Assembly (NCBI GenBank): GCA_026182355.1
Contig: JAPFBL010001928.1
Location: forward strand, 4,315,501-4,379,500
DNA: 64,000 bases
Direction: 5' to 3'
Source of the DNA: Hermatobates lingyangjiaoensis
Lineage: Eukaryota; Arthropoda; Insecta; Hemiptera; Hermatobatidae
The position numbers were made by a program, and so were the translations under genes. Numbering within the stretch: position 1 is the stretch's first letter; every line of letters starts with the position of its first letter. Of this stretch, positions 48,201 to 55,599 are shown in pieces. Below the pieces are notes generated by a model. The model did no database searches. It saw nothing but the letters and a program-made list of their open reading frames with translations, and was not told the DNA's origin.

Positions 48201-48571
48201 CATATTTACTCGATATGCCCCATCACTCATGGATCAGTCTTCATTGTTATATTTGTTATTTATAATATGTTTTATTTTACACGCTTGCATTTTAATTTCG
48301 TTGCCTCCTTTATTTGTTAGGCACTCAGAGTCACACTCTGACTGCAGTAAGACTGCTTGAATAGAGACATAAGAGAGTGTACTCACAGTTGTGTTTGTTG
48401 TCCTGGTGCGTTTCCTGGACAGTGGTGGGCAGTTCACCCCATTTCCACGACTGGCTGCGGTCCTCCTTGCGCACCACACCCTCCACGTCATCTTCTTCTC
48501 TGTCTTTGTTAGTCTCGAACTCCGTGTCACTCTGCACAGGTCCTCCACTGCTTCCATAATCTTCTCTAGGA
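27144..48571 (-). CDS. Lpin: lipin (phosphatidate phosphatase), middle and C-terminal parts, 14 exons
   Basis: Fourteen exons from 48571 down to 27144 join in phase into about 593 codons. The product is the Mg2+-dependent phosphatidate phosphatase that makes diacylglycerol at the ER and also acts as a transcriptional co-regulator. Seen in order: a WKWGELP block (exon 48387-48571), a VYLSDL block (46563-46721), the conserved middle domain (43878-44094), the KSWFSWRKY Trp motif (43270-43390) and the HAD-type C-LIP domain with DIDGT (DxDxT) plus the co-activator motif LGHIL (LxxIL), ending [11 protein letters not shown]. The N-LIP domain and amphipathic N-terminal helix (about 100 residues) are not in the window. 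Whether it is an orthologue of a particular vertebrate paralogue cannot be said; invertebrates usually have one lipin. Confidence 0.96.
27650..27800. repeat. foldback repeat, family E
   Basis: AGAAAGACACTACAGAACTC near 27656 pairs with GAGTTCTGTAGTGTCTTTCT near 27776. Both arms continue inward as CACTTCGATATTTCGACA..CGTCATCAGGAAG and CTTCCCGATGACGACTCGAAGTG. A (TA)n microsatellite lies just outside at 27615-27630. Confidence 0.85.
27681..27706 (-). ncRNA. hammerhead-ribozyme-like motif, family E
   Basis: On the - strand: CTGATGA, C, hairpin GAC-GGAT-GTC, GAAA, with palindrome ATAT then C. This gives a UC cleavage context, compatible with the hammerhead consensus. The partner arm at 27747-27765 has CCGATGA and CGAAG, so its core is damaged. 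Confidence 0.55.
29106..29390. repeat. 144-bp tandem duplication
   Basis: AGATAAACCAGTGAGTCAAA, GGCCTTGTCAATGTG, CTGGAACATGAAAGCCGG and AACAGAGACA occur once after 29106 and again after 29250 with few differences. The - strand open frame 29139-29345 simply spans this duplication. Confidence 0.9.
32013..32052. repeat. perfect 17-bp hairpin, 6-nt loop
   Basis: GGTAGGTGTCTTCGGAG (32013-32029) pairs perfectly with CTCCGAAGACACCTACC (32036-32052) across ATTATA. Weaker related pieces (CTTCGGATATGTAAG) lie just before it. Function unknown. Confidence 0.9.
33949..34052 (-). CDS. Lpin: lipin exon, C-LIP domain
   Basis: Encodes [20 protein letters not shown] and [14 protein letters not shown], then TC. 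The block VGIP..RIFTIN..GEL is diagnostic of lipin C-LIP. Acceptor ATTCCAG, donor GTAAGT. Confidence 0.96.
34053..35150 (-). other. lipin intron, nothing recognised
   Basis: A 1.1-kb AT-rich intron; no repeat copy or open frame of note was found. Confidence 0.75.
35151..35265 (-). CDS. Lpin: lipin exon, C-LIP domain
   Basis: Encodes [18 protein letters not shown], then [37 protein letters not shown]......PFYA.FGN is the family consensus. Donor GTAAGT, acceptor TTTACAG; an alternative AG two bases further in would break the frame. Confidence 0.97.
35342..35453 (-). CDS. Lpin: lipin exon, C-LIP domain
   Basis: Encodes (G)[16 protein letters not shown], then [20 protein letters not shown], then AC, giving Thr at the position where many lipins have Arg (FHREV). 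It is separated from the next exon by only 76 bp (35266-35341), the shortest intron in the window. Confidence 0.97.
35921..36078. repeat. foldback repeat, family B
   Basis: Outer arms CAAAACTAAATTTTATCGGG and CCCGATAAACTTTAGTTTTG pair, as do GTCGGTCAGTTCTTC and GAACTGACCGA. Inside lies, on the - strand, TATGAAAAAGGTTTT..AAGACCGAAACGTTGGC, the family B core. (TA)n tracts flank it at 35911-35920 and 36103-36112. Confidence 0.85.
37285..37372. repeat. stem-loop, 24-bp arms and 40-nt loop
   Basis: Positions 37285-37308 and 37349-37372 (GACGGTTTTACCTACTTCTA..) are inverted copies with one mismatch. It lies about 270 bp from a lipin exon, in the intron. Confidence 0.85.
37628..37755 (-). CDS. Lpin: lipin exon carrying LxxIL motif
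   Basis: Encodes [19 protein letters not shown], then [20 protein letters not shown], then RAI and G. LGHIL fits the lipin LxxIL co-activator motif just after the catalytic DxDxT, and LYLSARAIG is the second HAD motif region. The donor is GTAACT. Confidence 0.97.
37756..39112 (-). other. lipin intron with a possible hAT terminus
   Basis: No exon was seen. CAGAGTTTTTCAAACTTTTT at 37994 followed by ACGACGCGGAACCC resembles the end of hAT elements (CAGNGNTTCTCAAACTTTTT..CGGAACCC); no opposite end was found. Confidence 0.6.
39113..39261 (-). CDS. Lpin: lipin exon with catalytic DxDxT motif
   Basis: Encodes [20 protein letters not shown], then [17 protein letters not shown], then [12 protein letters not shown] and AA. 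DIDGT is the Mg2+-binding phosphatase motif that makes the aspartyl-phosphate intermediate; both aspartates are present, so the encoded enzyme should be active. Donor GTCAGT. Confidence 0.98.
39262..39887 (-). other. lipin intron, nothing recognised
   Basis: A 626-bp AT-rich intron between confidently placed exons. Confidence 0.8.
39888..39987 (-). CDS. Lpin: lipin exon before C-LIP
   Basis: Encodes (E)[18 protein letters not shown], then [19 protein letters not shown](S/T)LRL(S/T)S..I precedes the C-LIP domain in all lipins. The donor is GTGAGT, the acceptor ATTCAG. Confidence 0.95.
39988..40821 (-). other. lipin intron, nothing recognised
   Basis: An 834-bp AT-rich intron with no repeat copy identified. 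Confidence 0.8.
40822..40887 (-). CDS. Lpin: lipin small exon (66 nt)
   Basis: Encodes [20 protein letters not shown], then I and GA, joined in phase to neighbours on both sides. Acidic linker between the Trp motif and C-LIP. A 66-nt in-phase exon could be skipped without frame change. Confidence 0.85.
40958..41018 (-). CDS. Lpin: lipin small exon (61 nt)
   Basis: Encodes (G)[19 protein letters not shown], then AA, which joins G of the next exon to encode Lys. Acceptor TGCTTCAG, donor GTGAGT; 70-bp intron to the next exon. Acidic, low-complexity linker, so support comes from splice sites and phase. Confidence 0.82.
42465..42665. repeat. foldback repeat, family C
   Basis: Left arm AAGATCTTTCAACCGTAAC..AAGCGGTCTT and right arm ACTGCTTGTTACGGTTGAAAGATCTT are inverted copies separated by under 20 bp. 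Outer parts AAATAGGAAAACAAGACT / AGTCTTGTTTTCCTATTTC also pair. A CACGTGTTTATGTGAAATC block and a (TA)n run follow. Confidence 0.85.
42556..42590 (+). ncRNA. hammerhead-ribozyme-like motif, family C
   Basis: CTGACGA (42556-42562), hairpin AACTG..CGGTT, GAAA (42581-42584), palindrome AGATCT (42584-42589), then T. The inverted partner at 42502-42539 has ATGACGA in place of CTGACGA. Confidence 0.5.
42731..42760 (-). ncRNA. hammerhead-ribozyme-like motif, family E-like
   Basis: On the - strand: CTGATGA, C, hairpin GAAC-AACA-GTTC, GAAA, then TAATG. Core and hairpin are perfect, but the palindrome after GAAA is imperfect, so this copy may have decayed. Confidence 0.45.
43030..43079. repeat. hairpin, 20-bp arms, 10-nt loop
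   Basis: TTTGCTATCAACACCCTGGT (43030-43049) pairs with 43060-43079 with a single mismatch. Size is below a normal pre-microRNA; function unknown. Confidence 0.85.
43270..43390 (-). CDS. Lpin: lipin exon with Trp-rich motif
   Basis: Encodes [18 protein letters not shown], then [19 protein letters not shown], then RKY and G. K.WFSWR(K/R) corresponds to the lipin Trp-rich segment that precedes C-LIP and is thought to aid membrane association. Donor GTAAAT. Confidence 0.95.
43391..43877 (-). other. lipin intron with tRNA-derived SINE head
   Basis: A 487-bp intron; apart from the tRNA-like block at 43465-43545 nothing is recognised. Confidence 0.7.
43465..43545 (-). repeat. tRNA-derived SINE-like sequence
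   Basis: On the - strand GGTTCGATTCCCAC matches a B box exactly, preceded by GGTGACTTAACGTCTGG (an A-box-like block) and a possible anticodon arm (GTCA..TGAC). A perfect tRNA acceptor stem was not found, so a SINE head or tRNA pseudogene is preferred over a working tRNA. Confidence 0.6.
43878..44094 (-). CDS. Lpin: lipin exon, conserved middle domain
   Basis: Encodes [20 protein letters not shown], then [20 protein letters not shown], then [20 protein letters not shown] and [12 protein letters not shown]. It matches the lipin middle domain (SLCG..... F.....Y..F...P..I..P.LV.R....Y.W..AAP.ILS...F.K.LP). Donor GTATGT. Confidence 0.97.
44095..44649 (-). other. lipin intron, nothing recognised
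   Basis: A 555-bp AT-rich intron; no repeat family identified. Confidence 0.8.
44650..44773 (-). CDS. Lpin: lipin exon, acidic linker
   Basis: Encodes (E)[18 protein letters not shown], then [19 protein letters not shown], then YLP and AA, which completes Lys with the next exon. Acceptor TTTTAG, donor GTAGGT. In phase on both sides; the sequence itself is weakly conserved. Confidence 0.88.
44774..46562 (-). other. lipin intron holding a 747-bp foldback
   Basis: No exon was seen; the main content is the foldback at 45366-46112. The open frames at 45404-45730 (- strand) and 45603-45800 (+ strand) are chance readings of its A/T-rich arms. Confidence 0.8.
45366..46112. repeat. 747-bp foldback (long inverted repeat)
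   Basis: TTCAAAATACTAATTTAGTT at 45366 is matched inverted at 46112. Further matched pairs occur in order: AATAACATCTTAT / ATAAGATGTTATT, ATATCAAATACCAGAAAACA / TGTTTTCTGGTATTTGATAT, ACTCAGAGAGAATA / TATTCTCTCTGAGT, CACAATAAG / CTTATTGTG. The arms nearly meet near 45745. No coding motif is seen; it may be a foldback transposon. Confidence 0.9.
46563..46721 (-). CDS. Lpin: lipin exon with YLSDL motif
   Basis: Encodes (S)[19 protein letters not shown], then [20 protein letters not shown], then [13 protein letters not shown] and G. The basic stretch followed by (V/I)YL.DL is a lipin hallmark. Acceptor TGTTGCAG, donor GTATGT. Confidence 0.95.
46722..48386 (-). other. lipin intron with possible hAT end
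   Basis: No exon was seen. CAGTGGTTCCCATAATGTG at 47366 followed by TCCTGCGG resembles a hAT terminus; the rest is unassigned. Confidence 0.6.
48387..48571 (-). CDS. Lpin: lipin exon with WKWGELP motif
   Basis: Encodes [18 protein letters not shown], then [19 protein letters not shown], then [16 protein letters not shown] and THQDNKHN, then T. SW(K/R)WGELP is highly conserved in lipins. Two acceptors fit the same phase: TTTAG at 48572 (start 48571) and CCTAG (start 48565), differing by two residues (SP). Confidence 0.95.
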
Positions 48572-49673
48572 CTAAACAACAAGTCAATAATCAGCAAACA
48601 ACATCATAAGCCATGATTACATGTTGAGCAGTCTTACTAACACAGCTGAGTCATCCTTAGCAGGCATGACCTATAAAAAACTTTTTATGTACTAGGAAAG
48701 GAATAGTTAAATACTAAGAAACTTTTACGTATTCTTCAAAAACTGTCCTGCATTTGCTATCACCAAATTATATCTATGAAACAAGTGACAAGAAATACGT
48801 GTGAAATAAAACAGTTGAAAACTCTGAAATGTAACTAAGAACCTCCAAGGTCAGAGTTACAAGTTGAATAGGACTGTTACTTAAGCACTGTTACTTAGCT
48901 GATTCTTTTTATCCCAATTTTACTATCATTTATACTTTTGCATATGTTCATTAAACATATTGCCAACTTTCAACCTTACCATTTTTTTTTTATTTTTCCA
49001 AACTCGTTACATTTGTTTCCCAAAAATCAGATAACACATAAAAAAGTTCATACTTTTACAATATTACTAACAGTAACCCCTAAAATAATTCAATTTTATA
49101 ATTTAATATATTAAATCATTCTTATAATAAGAATTGTGATCCTGTTTTAATCCAGGATTTGTAAACAATGATTGATAGACTTGACAAACAGAAAGTCAAA
49201 GAATCCCTTTTTTTGAAGGAGATTATAATCATGTTAAGAAACATACTCTTCATCATCATCATCATCATGAGTAAATTAGTGTCTCAAGAGTTTAGTAAAA
49301 AACTTAGCGCAATATTTTATAATGAAGGCCCATTATTATAATGCAATAGTGAGGGGTGACTGACGTGAGGAAGCAGCCTTTATGGCAAGAAAAATGTGTT
49401 ACGCCTTCCGCTGGCAAATGAGAACTTGCCATTTTCTGAATTAATTTAACAAAATAACAATACTAGTGTATTAGGGTTACTTAAGGACATCGCATGCGCG
49501 GAAGTCGGAAAAGCTTTCCTTACAAAAGAACAACTCACTGTTTTTTTTATTCATTTCCGTTTTGCAGATTTGAAAAAAAACACATATGAATCTTGAGTTT
49601 AATTCTGAATTTTTAATATTATTGTTAGTAAGATGGAAGTTAATAACGTTATAGGGAAAATAAACCATCTTAC

Positions 49674-49712
49674 CTTGTAGATATTGGTTCTCTGGCTGAC
49701 AACATCTTATAC
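49674..49712 (-). CDS. Lpin: candidate 39-nt lipin cassette exon
   Basis: On the - strand a strong polypyrimidine acceptor (TTCTTCTTCTGCAAACAG) and a consensus donor (AAG|GTAAGAT) enclose 39 nt. In the phase needed by the next exon it is open, reading YKMLSAREPIST before SPREDYG. The length is a multiple of three. No conservation could be tested, so it remains a prediction. Confidence 0.45.
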
Positions 49713-50910
49713 CTGTTTGCAGAAGAAGAAAATCTACAAGGTAAGAACGTTCTGTGTTCCCCATAATGTAACAAAAAAAAAAATTCTTAAACACTATAGT
49801 CTTCTTACTCGAGCTAAGACAATGTCACACAAACCGCCTTATCTCGTGCATTAAATGTCTACTGAGGGCCATATTCACCTTCACTAAAATCTTGACAAAC
49901 AAGGCCTTTATTAGAAGACTTACTCCAATCTCTTTTGAAAGTAAACAACTTATCTTCAAAACTGATTACACAAGAAGTTCATCTTCAGGAACAACTCGTG
50001 AAGTTAGCCTTCATCATCAGATGACTTTATCCAGTCGGGAAGTTCATTTTTTTAAGAAGAATTCTCGAATATTTGAAAATTTACAAAATCCAAAACACTA
50101 ATCAACCTACGAGGCAAAACAGATTTACGTATTTAAGTCTAACTAACCTCTGTCCAAATAGCAATCTTTAATACTTTTAACTGACTTTACTTAAAATCAG
50201 AAGTATGCTGAATATTTTTCAGCATAATCCCCATACAATTATTACTCTAAGTTCCAGGTCTGTCATTCTTAAAAAATGATAATAATATTATACAAGAAAC
50301 AATAAAAGTTTACTATAATTACCTCATAACCAGTGTCATAATGAACTACAGATTACTATCTACACAAAAAAGAACCTCTAATAAACAATCAAACAACGTA
50401 GATTCATTAGTAAGATTAATGATCTCAGCAGATCCAACAAAGGAAATCTCTGTTTACTTTTAAATTGTGTTGTACTTTTGTTTAATATTAATTGACTAGT
50501 TGAGCATTTGATGTGAGCAATGAGAGGTTTAGAGATCATAGTTTTCATTTTGTAAAGTGATCATTCAAGTGAACAATTCATATTCCACGACTATCACGAA
50601 CCTAAACATACTTGCTTTAGTTTTATTTGAGAAAGGTAGTTAAACATTTTAATTTATTCTAGTTTTAAAAGAAAAAACACTATTATGCAATTTTATTGTA
50701 ATTTACAAAGAAAATTATGAAAAAAATTACACTTAAGGTTTTAAAAAAAAAATGGTTTGGCATACACGTTATGGTGGTTTTGCTCAGGTTCGCTTTTGTT
50801 CTTCTCAAAAAATGTCTTTGTAAAGCTTTGTTTTGCATATAAACTGTTTTTAATAATGCTCACTAAATGATTGCGCGACTTTTAGGTTTACATTAAAGTG
50901 CGCATCTCTC

Positions 50911-50937
50911 CTGAAGACGGTTCAAACCGAAAATTAG
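50911..50937 (+). ncRNA. decayed hammerhead-like motif, family D half-element
   Basis: CTGAAGA, hairpin CGGTT-CAA-ACCG and GAAAATTA match the family D copy at 52593-52617, but the core carries CTGAAGA in place of CTGATGA, which should abolish activity. It sits just before a long (TA)n run. Confidence 0.45.
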
Positions 50938-50979
50938 AGACTGTAAGTGTGTACTTTTGATTTCTCTATGTTTCTTTTG

Positions 50980-50984
<5 letters not shown>

Positions 50985-51024
<40 letters not shown>
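50985..51024. repeat. (TA)n microsatellite
   Basis: About 20 TA units. Similar TA tracts border most foldbacks in this window. Confidence 0.95.
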
Positions 51025-51027
<3 letters not shown>

Positions 51028-52010
51028 CCTTGTGTAGACTGCAGCCTAAAGACATCACGATTGCCTCAATATATCCCTAATTATATCAGTTTGTTATTAA
51101 ACCCTTACAATGTGCAGTCGACGTACAACAGTAAGCTATCATGTTATTTATTAACAAGGATAAAATCATCTATAGTCAAGTTCACTTTAAATTAATTACA
51201 ATTAAATACTTTAAAAATAAATAGCCATGCAACATCAAAATAATTTTATAAGAAAACGACGATTTGACACAACATATGGTTATTGAGATAATTACTACAT
51301 TATACATCGTAACTCAGTCACTAAATATTCAAACGTGAACCTTCTACTCTTATTCTACTAGAAAACAAAGTCACGAATACTACTAAAGGATTGCACTACA
51401 ATCAATTCAACAATATTCTAGAACCACAATGATTTCATATCCAATACTTCTCTATTCAGTCAACAAAAAGTTTTCATCAAAAATGATACCATAGAAACTT
51501 TCCAAATTCAACTAGTTACATAAAATTAAAAAAAAAACCTGCTCGCCATTAGAGCCTTGCTGCTATTCTTTTGACCACCACGAACCATGTCGAAATACAC
51601 AAGTATATTTTGTTAATATTATTTCTCTGTTATTTAATACATATAAAAAAAACACAAACTTTACATAAAACTGTCTTAGGCTTCTTCACTTTGCAATGAT
51701 TTTGTTGTGATTTCTTTTATTTTAAATACACGTCTATTTATATTAATAGTTCTCTATATACATACACTAAATTAATAAAAACTCAATATTTCATAAAGAC
51801 AATGAATGAGATACAAAAAGACATAGACAAAGCCAAAAAGGCTCACATCAATATTTCAACATTCGACGTCATCAAGATATTAGCATGCCTTGAATCTTGG
51901 TTTGCCTCTCAAACCAATAACATCTCTCTCCTGATAACGAAGGATGTCAAAATACTCAAGTATTTGACGGTGTTTCTCATGTTTTTTTCTTAACTTTACA
52001 TATATATGCA

Positions 52011-52381
52011 AAATTAAAGTTTATCACTCGGTCAGTTCTTTAGGTTCAAATTAAAATTTCATTGTCAACGTTTCGGTTTCTATTTCAAACCTTTTTCATA
52101 GTTAGACGTATAACATTGTGAAACAGAAAAACTAAGTATTACATTAGAGATTATTTTACAAAAAAAGTCTCTGGATTTCAACTAATTACATTAGTTACTG
52201 TTACTGAAATGCAGAGACTGTTTTCTTTGGAAAATAATCTCTAATGTAATACTTAATTTTTCTGTTTCAAAATTGTATACTTCGTCCTATGAAAAAGGTT
52301 TTTTTTCAAATAAAAACTGAAACGTTGGCAATGAGAGTTTAATTTTAACCTAAAGAACTGACCGAGTCCTGATAAACTTTA

Positions 52382-52384
<3 letters not shown>
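52011..52384. repeat. foldback repeat, family B (longest copy)
   Basis: Outer arms AATTAAAGTTTATCACTCGG and CCTGATAAACTTTAATT, then GGTCAGTTCTTTAGGTT / AACCTAAAGAACTGACC, then CAACGTTTCGG / CTGAAACGTTG, then TTTTTCATAG / CTATGAAAAA, then ATTACATTAGAGATTATTTT / inverted. A (TA)n run follows at 52387-52418. Confidence 0.9.
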
Positions 52385-52422
<38 letters not shown>

Positions 52423-52477
52423 GTTTCTCGATGAATCACAAACACAGAACTAAGGAACAAACACACTTACTGTCTCT

Positions 52478-52501
52478 AATTTTCGGTTGAACCGTCATCA
52501 G
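52478..52501 (-). ncRNA. hammerhead-ribozyme-like motif, family D, left arm
   Basis: On the - strand: CTGATGA, hairpin CGGTTCAACC, GAAA, palindrome AATT, then A. Confidence 0.55.
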
Positions 52502-52592
52502 GAGAGTTGAGATAACAGTGTGTTGTGACAACACACTGGTTTTCTCCAACCGTCGGTTCACAAGTGCGCTTGGTGTCCCTATCTCAACTCTC

Positions 52593-52617
52593 CTGATGAC
52601 GGTTCAACCGAAAATTA
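52593..52617 (+). ncRNA. hammerhead-ribozyme-like motif, family D, right arm
   Basis: Identical inverted copy of 52478-52501: CTGATGA (52593-52599), CGGTTCAACC, GAAA (52610-52613), AATT, then A. Two opposed motifs lie about 90 bp apart. Confidence 0.55.
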
Positions 52618-53293
52618 GAGACAGTAAGTGTTATTATTTAATACTCTTATAAATTTAATTACAAGATTTTTAAATAGGAAAGCGATGTTATAAAATTATA
52701 TAAGATAAATTTTAAATACATTTATGAGAATAACCTTATATGCTTGATGTATTTTATTATGGATGACCTATACTACTTGGTGTCCTAGTGAATCAATCAG
52801 CAAAAAAAAATACATTGATATTTATTGTAAAATATTAAAACAATTGAGTGAAACTGAACATTTTGGGTGCTACCACCACCAAGTTGGATTACTTTAGTGA
52901 ATCAAACAGTTGGCTTCATGCAAATAAATACAATAAATACTTGTAGAATGACAGGACGCCATGACTACAGACTATAACTAGTTACCATTCCACCTTAGTA
53001 AACACCAAACTATTCAATCTACTATGTCTTTGGTCCACTACATGTTAACTACTCAAGATAACCATCATGATGATGTCCAAGGTATCTGTGGGTGTCAATA
53101 CCAATGAAGTGACTTTAACGGAAACAGCAGTAGCACCCTCAGTCCACATGATTGCAAACTCAGAAACATACAATCAAAAAGAAACGGTCCCCGAAAACAA
53201 TAAGTTGAAATACACAGAAACAACATAAAGAAGTGATAACTCACTTCTAATTCCAACTCTCGTCAACATCACGAGTGGAAGTGGAGTATTTAC

Positions 53294-53321
53294 CTGAATG
53301 CCGAGTGGGCCACTTCTTCTC
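53294..53321 (-). CDS. Lpin: candidate 28-nt lipin micro-exon
   Basis: A 28-nt block lies between TTTAACAG and GTAAATAC on the - strand. In the only phase compatible with the next lipin exons it reads EEVAHSAF and leaves AG, which would join to SPREDYG directly or to the 39-nt candidate exon. It is relatively GC-rich for its surroundings. Not confirmed by any conserved motif. Confidence 0.45.
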
Positions 53322-53489
53322 CTGTTAAAGAGTACAGTTAAAATAGAGTAGTGAGTTTCGTCAGTACTTTTATGTGTTATTCCATGTAATTTGACACATA
53401 TATACCTCGAATGAAAACTCTAATCTTCCAAATATTGTCCTAAGCTTGTTTTTTGAGAATTGTTTCTCGACAAAGAAAAATAATATATA

Positions 53490-53700
53490 TATAAAGATTT
53501 CACATAAACACGTGAAATAACAATCAATAATCAAACCACAAAATGAAATGGGAAAACTAAAACTAAGATCTTTCAACCGTAACAAGCGGTCTTCGTCAGT
53601 CAAAAACCCACTGAAACATTAGATGCAGAGAACATCTAGTGAAAACACCTCACTGCATCTAGTGTTTCAGTTGGGTTTTTGTGGTTCGATTATATATATA
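53490..53700. repeat. foldback repeat, family C, with nested stem
   Basis: Contains AAGATCTTTCAACCGTAAC and AAGCGGTCTTCGTCAG as in 42465-42665, then a second palindrome (CCCACTGAAACATTAGATGC / inverted near 53650-53675). TA runs flank both sides (53484-53493, 53691-53702). Confidence 0.8.
53565..53599 (-). ncRNA. hammerhead-ribozyme-like motif, family C (best copy)
   Basis: On the - strand: CTGACGA, AG, hairpin ACCG-CTTGTTA-CGGT, T, GAAA, with palindrome AGATCT then T. The full CUGANGA core is present. Confidence 0.55.
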
Positions 53701-54088
53701 TATTGTTGAAATGTACCGCAGCTTCGGCATTAACGACTTTCAAACTAAGCTGTTCAAGTCTCCTGACAGTCTTACGAATACAAGGTGGCAAATAAGTTGC
53801 CCAAAGGACATTGAGACACTTTTTTGAAACACTTTAATAAATATGGACAATTTTAAGACAGCTGAATCACTTCGAACTGAATCATATTGAAAACATCACA
53901 GATAAAGAATTTGACATAACTTACAAGACTTACTTATAAAAACTAGCATTCGGCTATTCTTTAGTCATCATCAGGTTAGTCTTACATTTTCCAAATTCTT
54001 AGATTAAAATCACAGAAATCGAATAAACGAATTTCACAGAAAGTTTACAACTAAACAAGGCTTTGAAGATAGCGGTTATCACTGGATG

Positions 54089-54160
54089 TACGAAGTGTAA
54101 TCTAGCGATCCTTGGAAGAACTAAGTACGAAGTGCAATCTAGCGATACTTGGAAGAACTA
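54089..54160. repeat. two-copy 37-bp tandem repeat
   Basis: TACGAAGTG(T/C)AATCTAGCGAT occurs at 54089 and 54126, each followed by (C/A)CTTGGAAGAACTA. Confidence 0.9.
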
Positions 54161-55599
54161 ACAAGTTACTGAATATAAAAGCTTTATTACTCATCGTAGG
54201 CCAATCAATTAGCATCCCTATTTGTTTTTTAGGGGCAAAATTATATATATATATATAAATGATAAACGGTTAGGCGATAAAGGGTTACTTGCCGTTGCGT
54301 CTACGTGTTTGGTCTCCCAAAAAGACAAGAAGTGTTTCCGACACCTAACCATTAAGTTTGGGTGTCAGAAAGACAACCTTTTCTATAACTATTTCTTCTA
54401 AAAAATTAAACCTTGAATTAAAATGTTCCATTTTTCAGAAAATTGGAGTCTGTTTATAATTAATAAGATTAACAGGTCATTGTGGGTGATTACGAAATAC
54501 TTTTTTGAATAAATTTATTTTAAAATACCCCCTCCTTTTTATGTCATTTAAAGTAATATAGTAATTATTTGGAGTAATATTTCAGTTCCTTAATTCTTAG
54601 AGAACAACATTAAACACTCTACAACATGTATTACTTACTAAATACGAAATTTCATTTTTATCACATTCGTACTAGATAAAAATCTTCAGTGGCTTACACT
54701 CAAACTAGAATGGAAAGTCATAATCAGAAATAATGAACAATCAACTGATTTAATTTAATGTAGATAATATATTTTTCACATTATGATGAAAATGTAATTG
54801 GTAATTTTTTCGTAACAGGCGACTGATTAGAAGTAATGTTTCTTCTAAAGAGTTAAACGTTAAATTCAAACGTTTCCTTTTTTCTGAAAATTGCACTTTG
54901 TTTATAGAGAAAATGTATTTTAGTCCTTTAGTCTTTATGAGACTGTAGCCTGGGGATATTATCCATCGCATTAGATTGTAGATACTAAAGTAATTTTCTT
55001 GAAACCTTTTATTACAATAAAATAACAAACCCTTAAAATAAAATTATTATGATTGAAAAATTTAAGAAATACTATATCGTACTGTACTATACGTATATAG
55101 TACAGCAAACGGAAGTAATTTTAATGCCTGTACAATATACAGTACCTTCATGCAAGGTCTTAAGTACAGTACAAATAATATGTGGACTTTAATAATCATT
55201 CTTCATAACATTAGTAGTTGATTCAATTAAGTTTGTGATTCAATTCAAATCACCCGTTATAATTTCTATAATTCAGTTCTTCTATAGTCCGAGGAATAAC
55301 CAGTCATGCTCAAATCGAATTGGCAGGTTCAATGTAATACTTATTAAGCAGGATATTATGACAGAACTTAAAAGTTATTATTACATTTTATATGTATTTT
55401 ATTTTAGATCTTTAATAAATTAACAAAACCATTTTCAAATATTAGTCAAATATGCAGAAGGCTCATCTTGGACTATACAATTGCTTCCAAGCGGTATGTC
55501 AGAAAACAAGAGTGAATAGCTTGACATTCGTATGTGCGTAACTGCAACATATCAATGTGTACAATCAATGAATTGTGCACTGACAAAGCGTAGGGGAGC

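Larger units (their letters stand above)
52455..52630. repeat. foldback repeat, family D
   Basis: CACTTACTGTCTCTAATTTT and AAAATTAGAGACAGTAAGTG are inverted copies, followed inward by CGGTTGAACCGTCATCAGG / CCTGATGACGGTTCAACCG and AGAGTTGAGAT / ATCTCAACTCT. Near-perfect arms suggest recent origin. Confidence 0.92.
48572..53293 (-). other. lipin upstream intron region with candidate small exon
   Basis: No conserved exon was seen apart from the candidate at 49674-49712. It holds a (CAT)n run near 49251-49268, a long (TA)n at 50985-51024, a family D half-element at 50900-50945, a family B foldback at 52011-52384 and a family D foldback at 52455-52630. Confidence 0.6.

Noticed and set aside
48234..48597. 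Overlapping open frames on both strands around the lipin WKWGELP exon
   Set aside because: Only one - strand frame matches lipin and joins the neighbouring exons in phase; the rest are shadows.
54289..54344. 56-nt block on the - strand between TTAG and GTAACC, open as VSETLLVFLGDQTRRRNGK, possible lipin exon
   Set aside because: Joining it to the 53294-53321 candidate gives a phase that runs into stops in the next confirmed lipin exon, and the acceptor lacks a good polypyrimidine tract.
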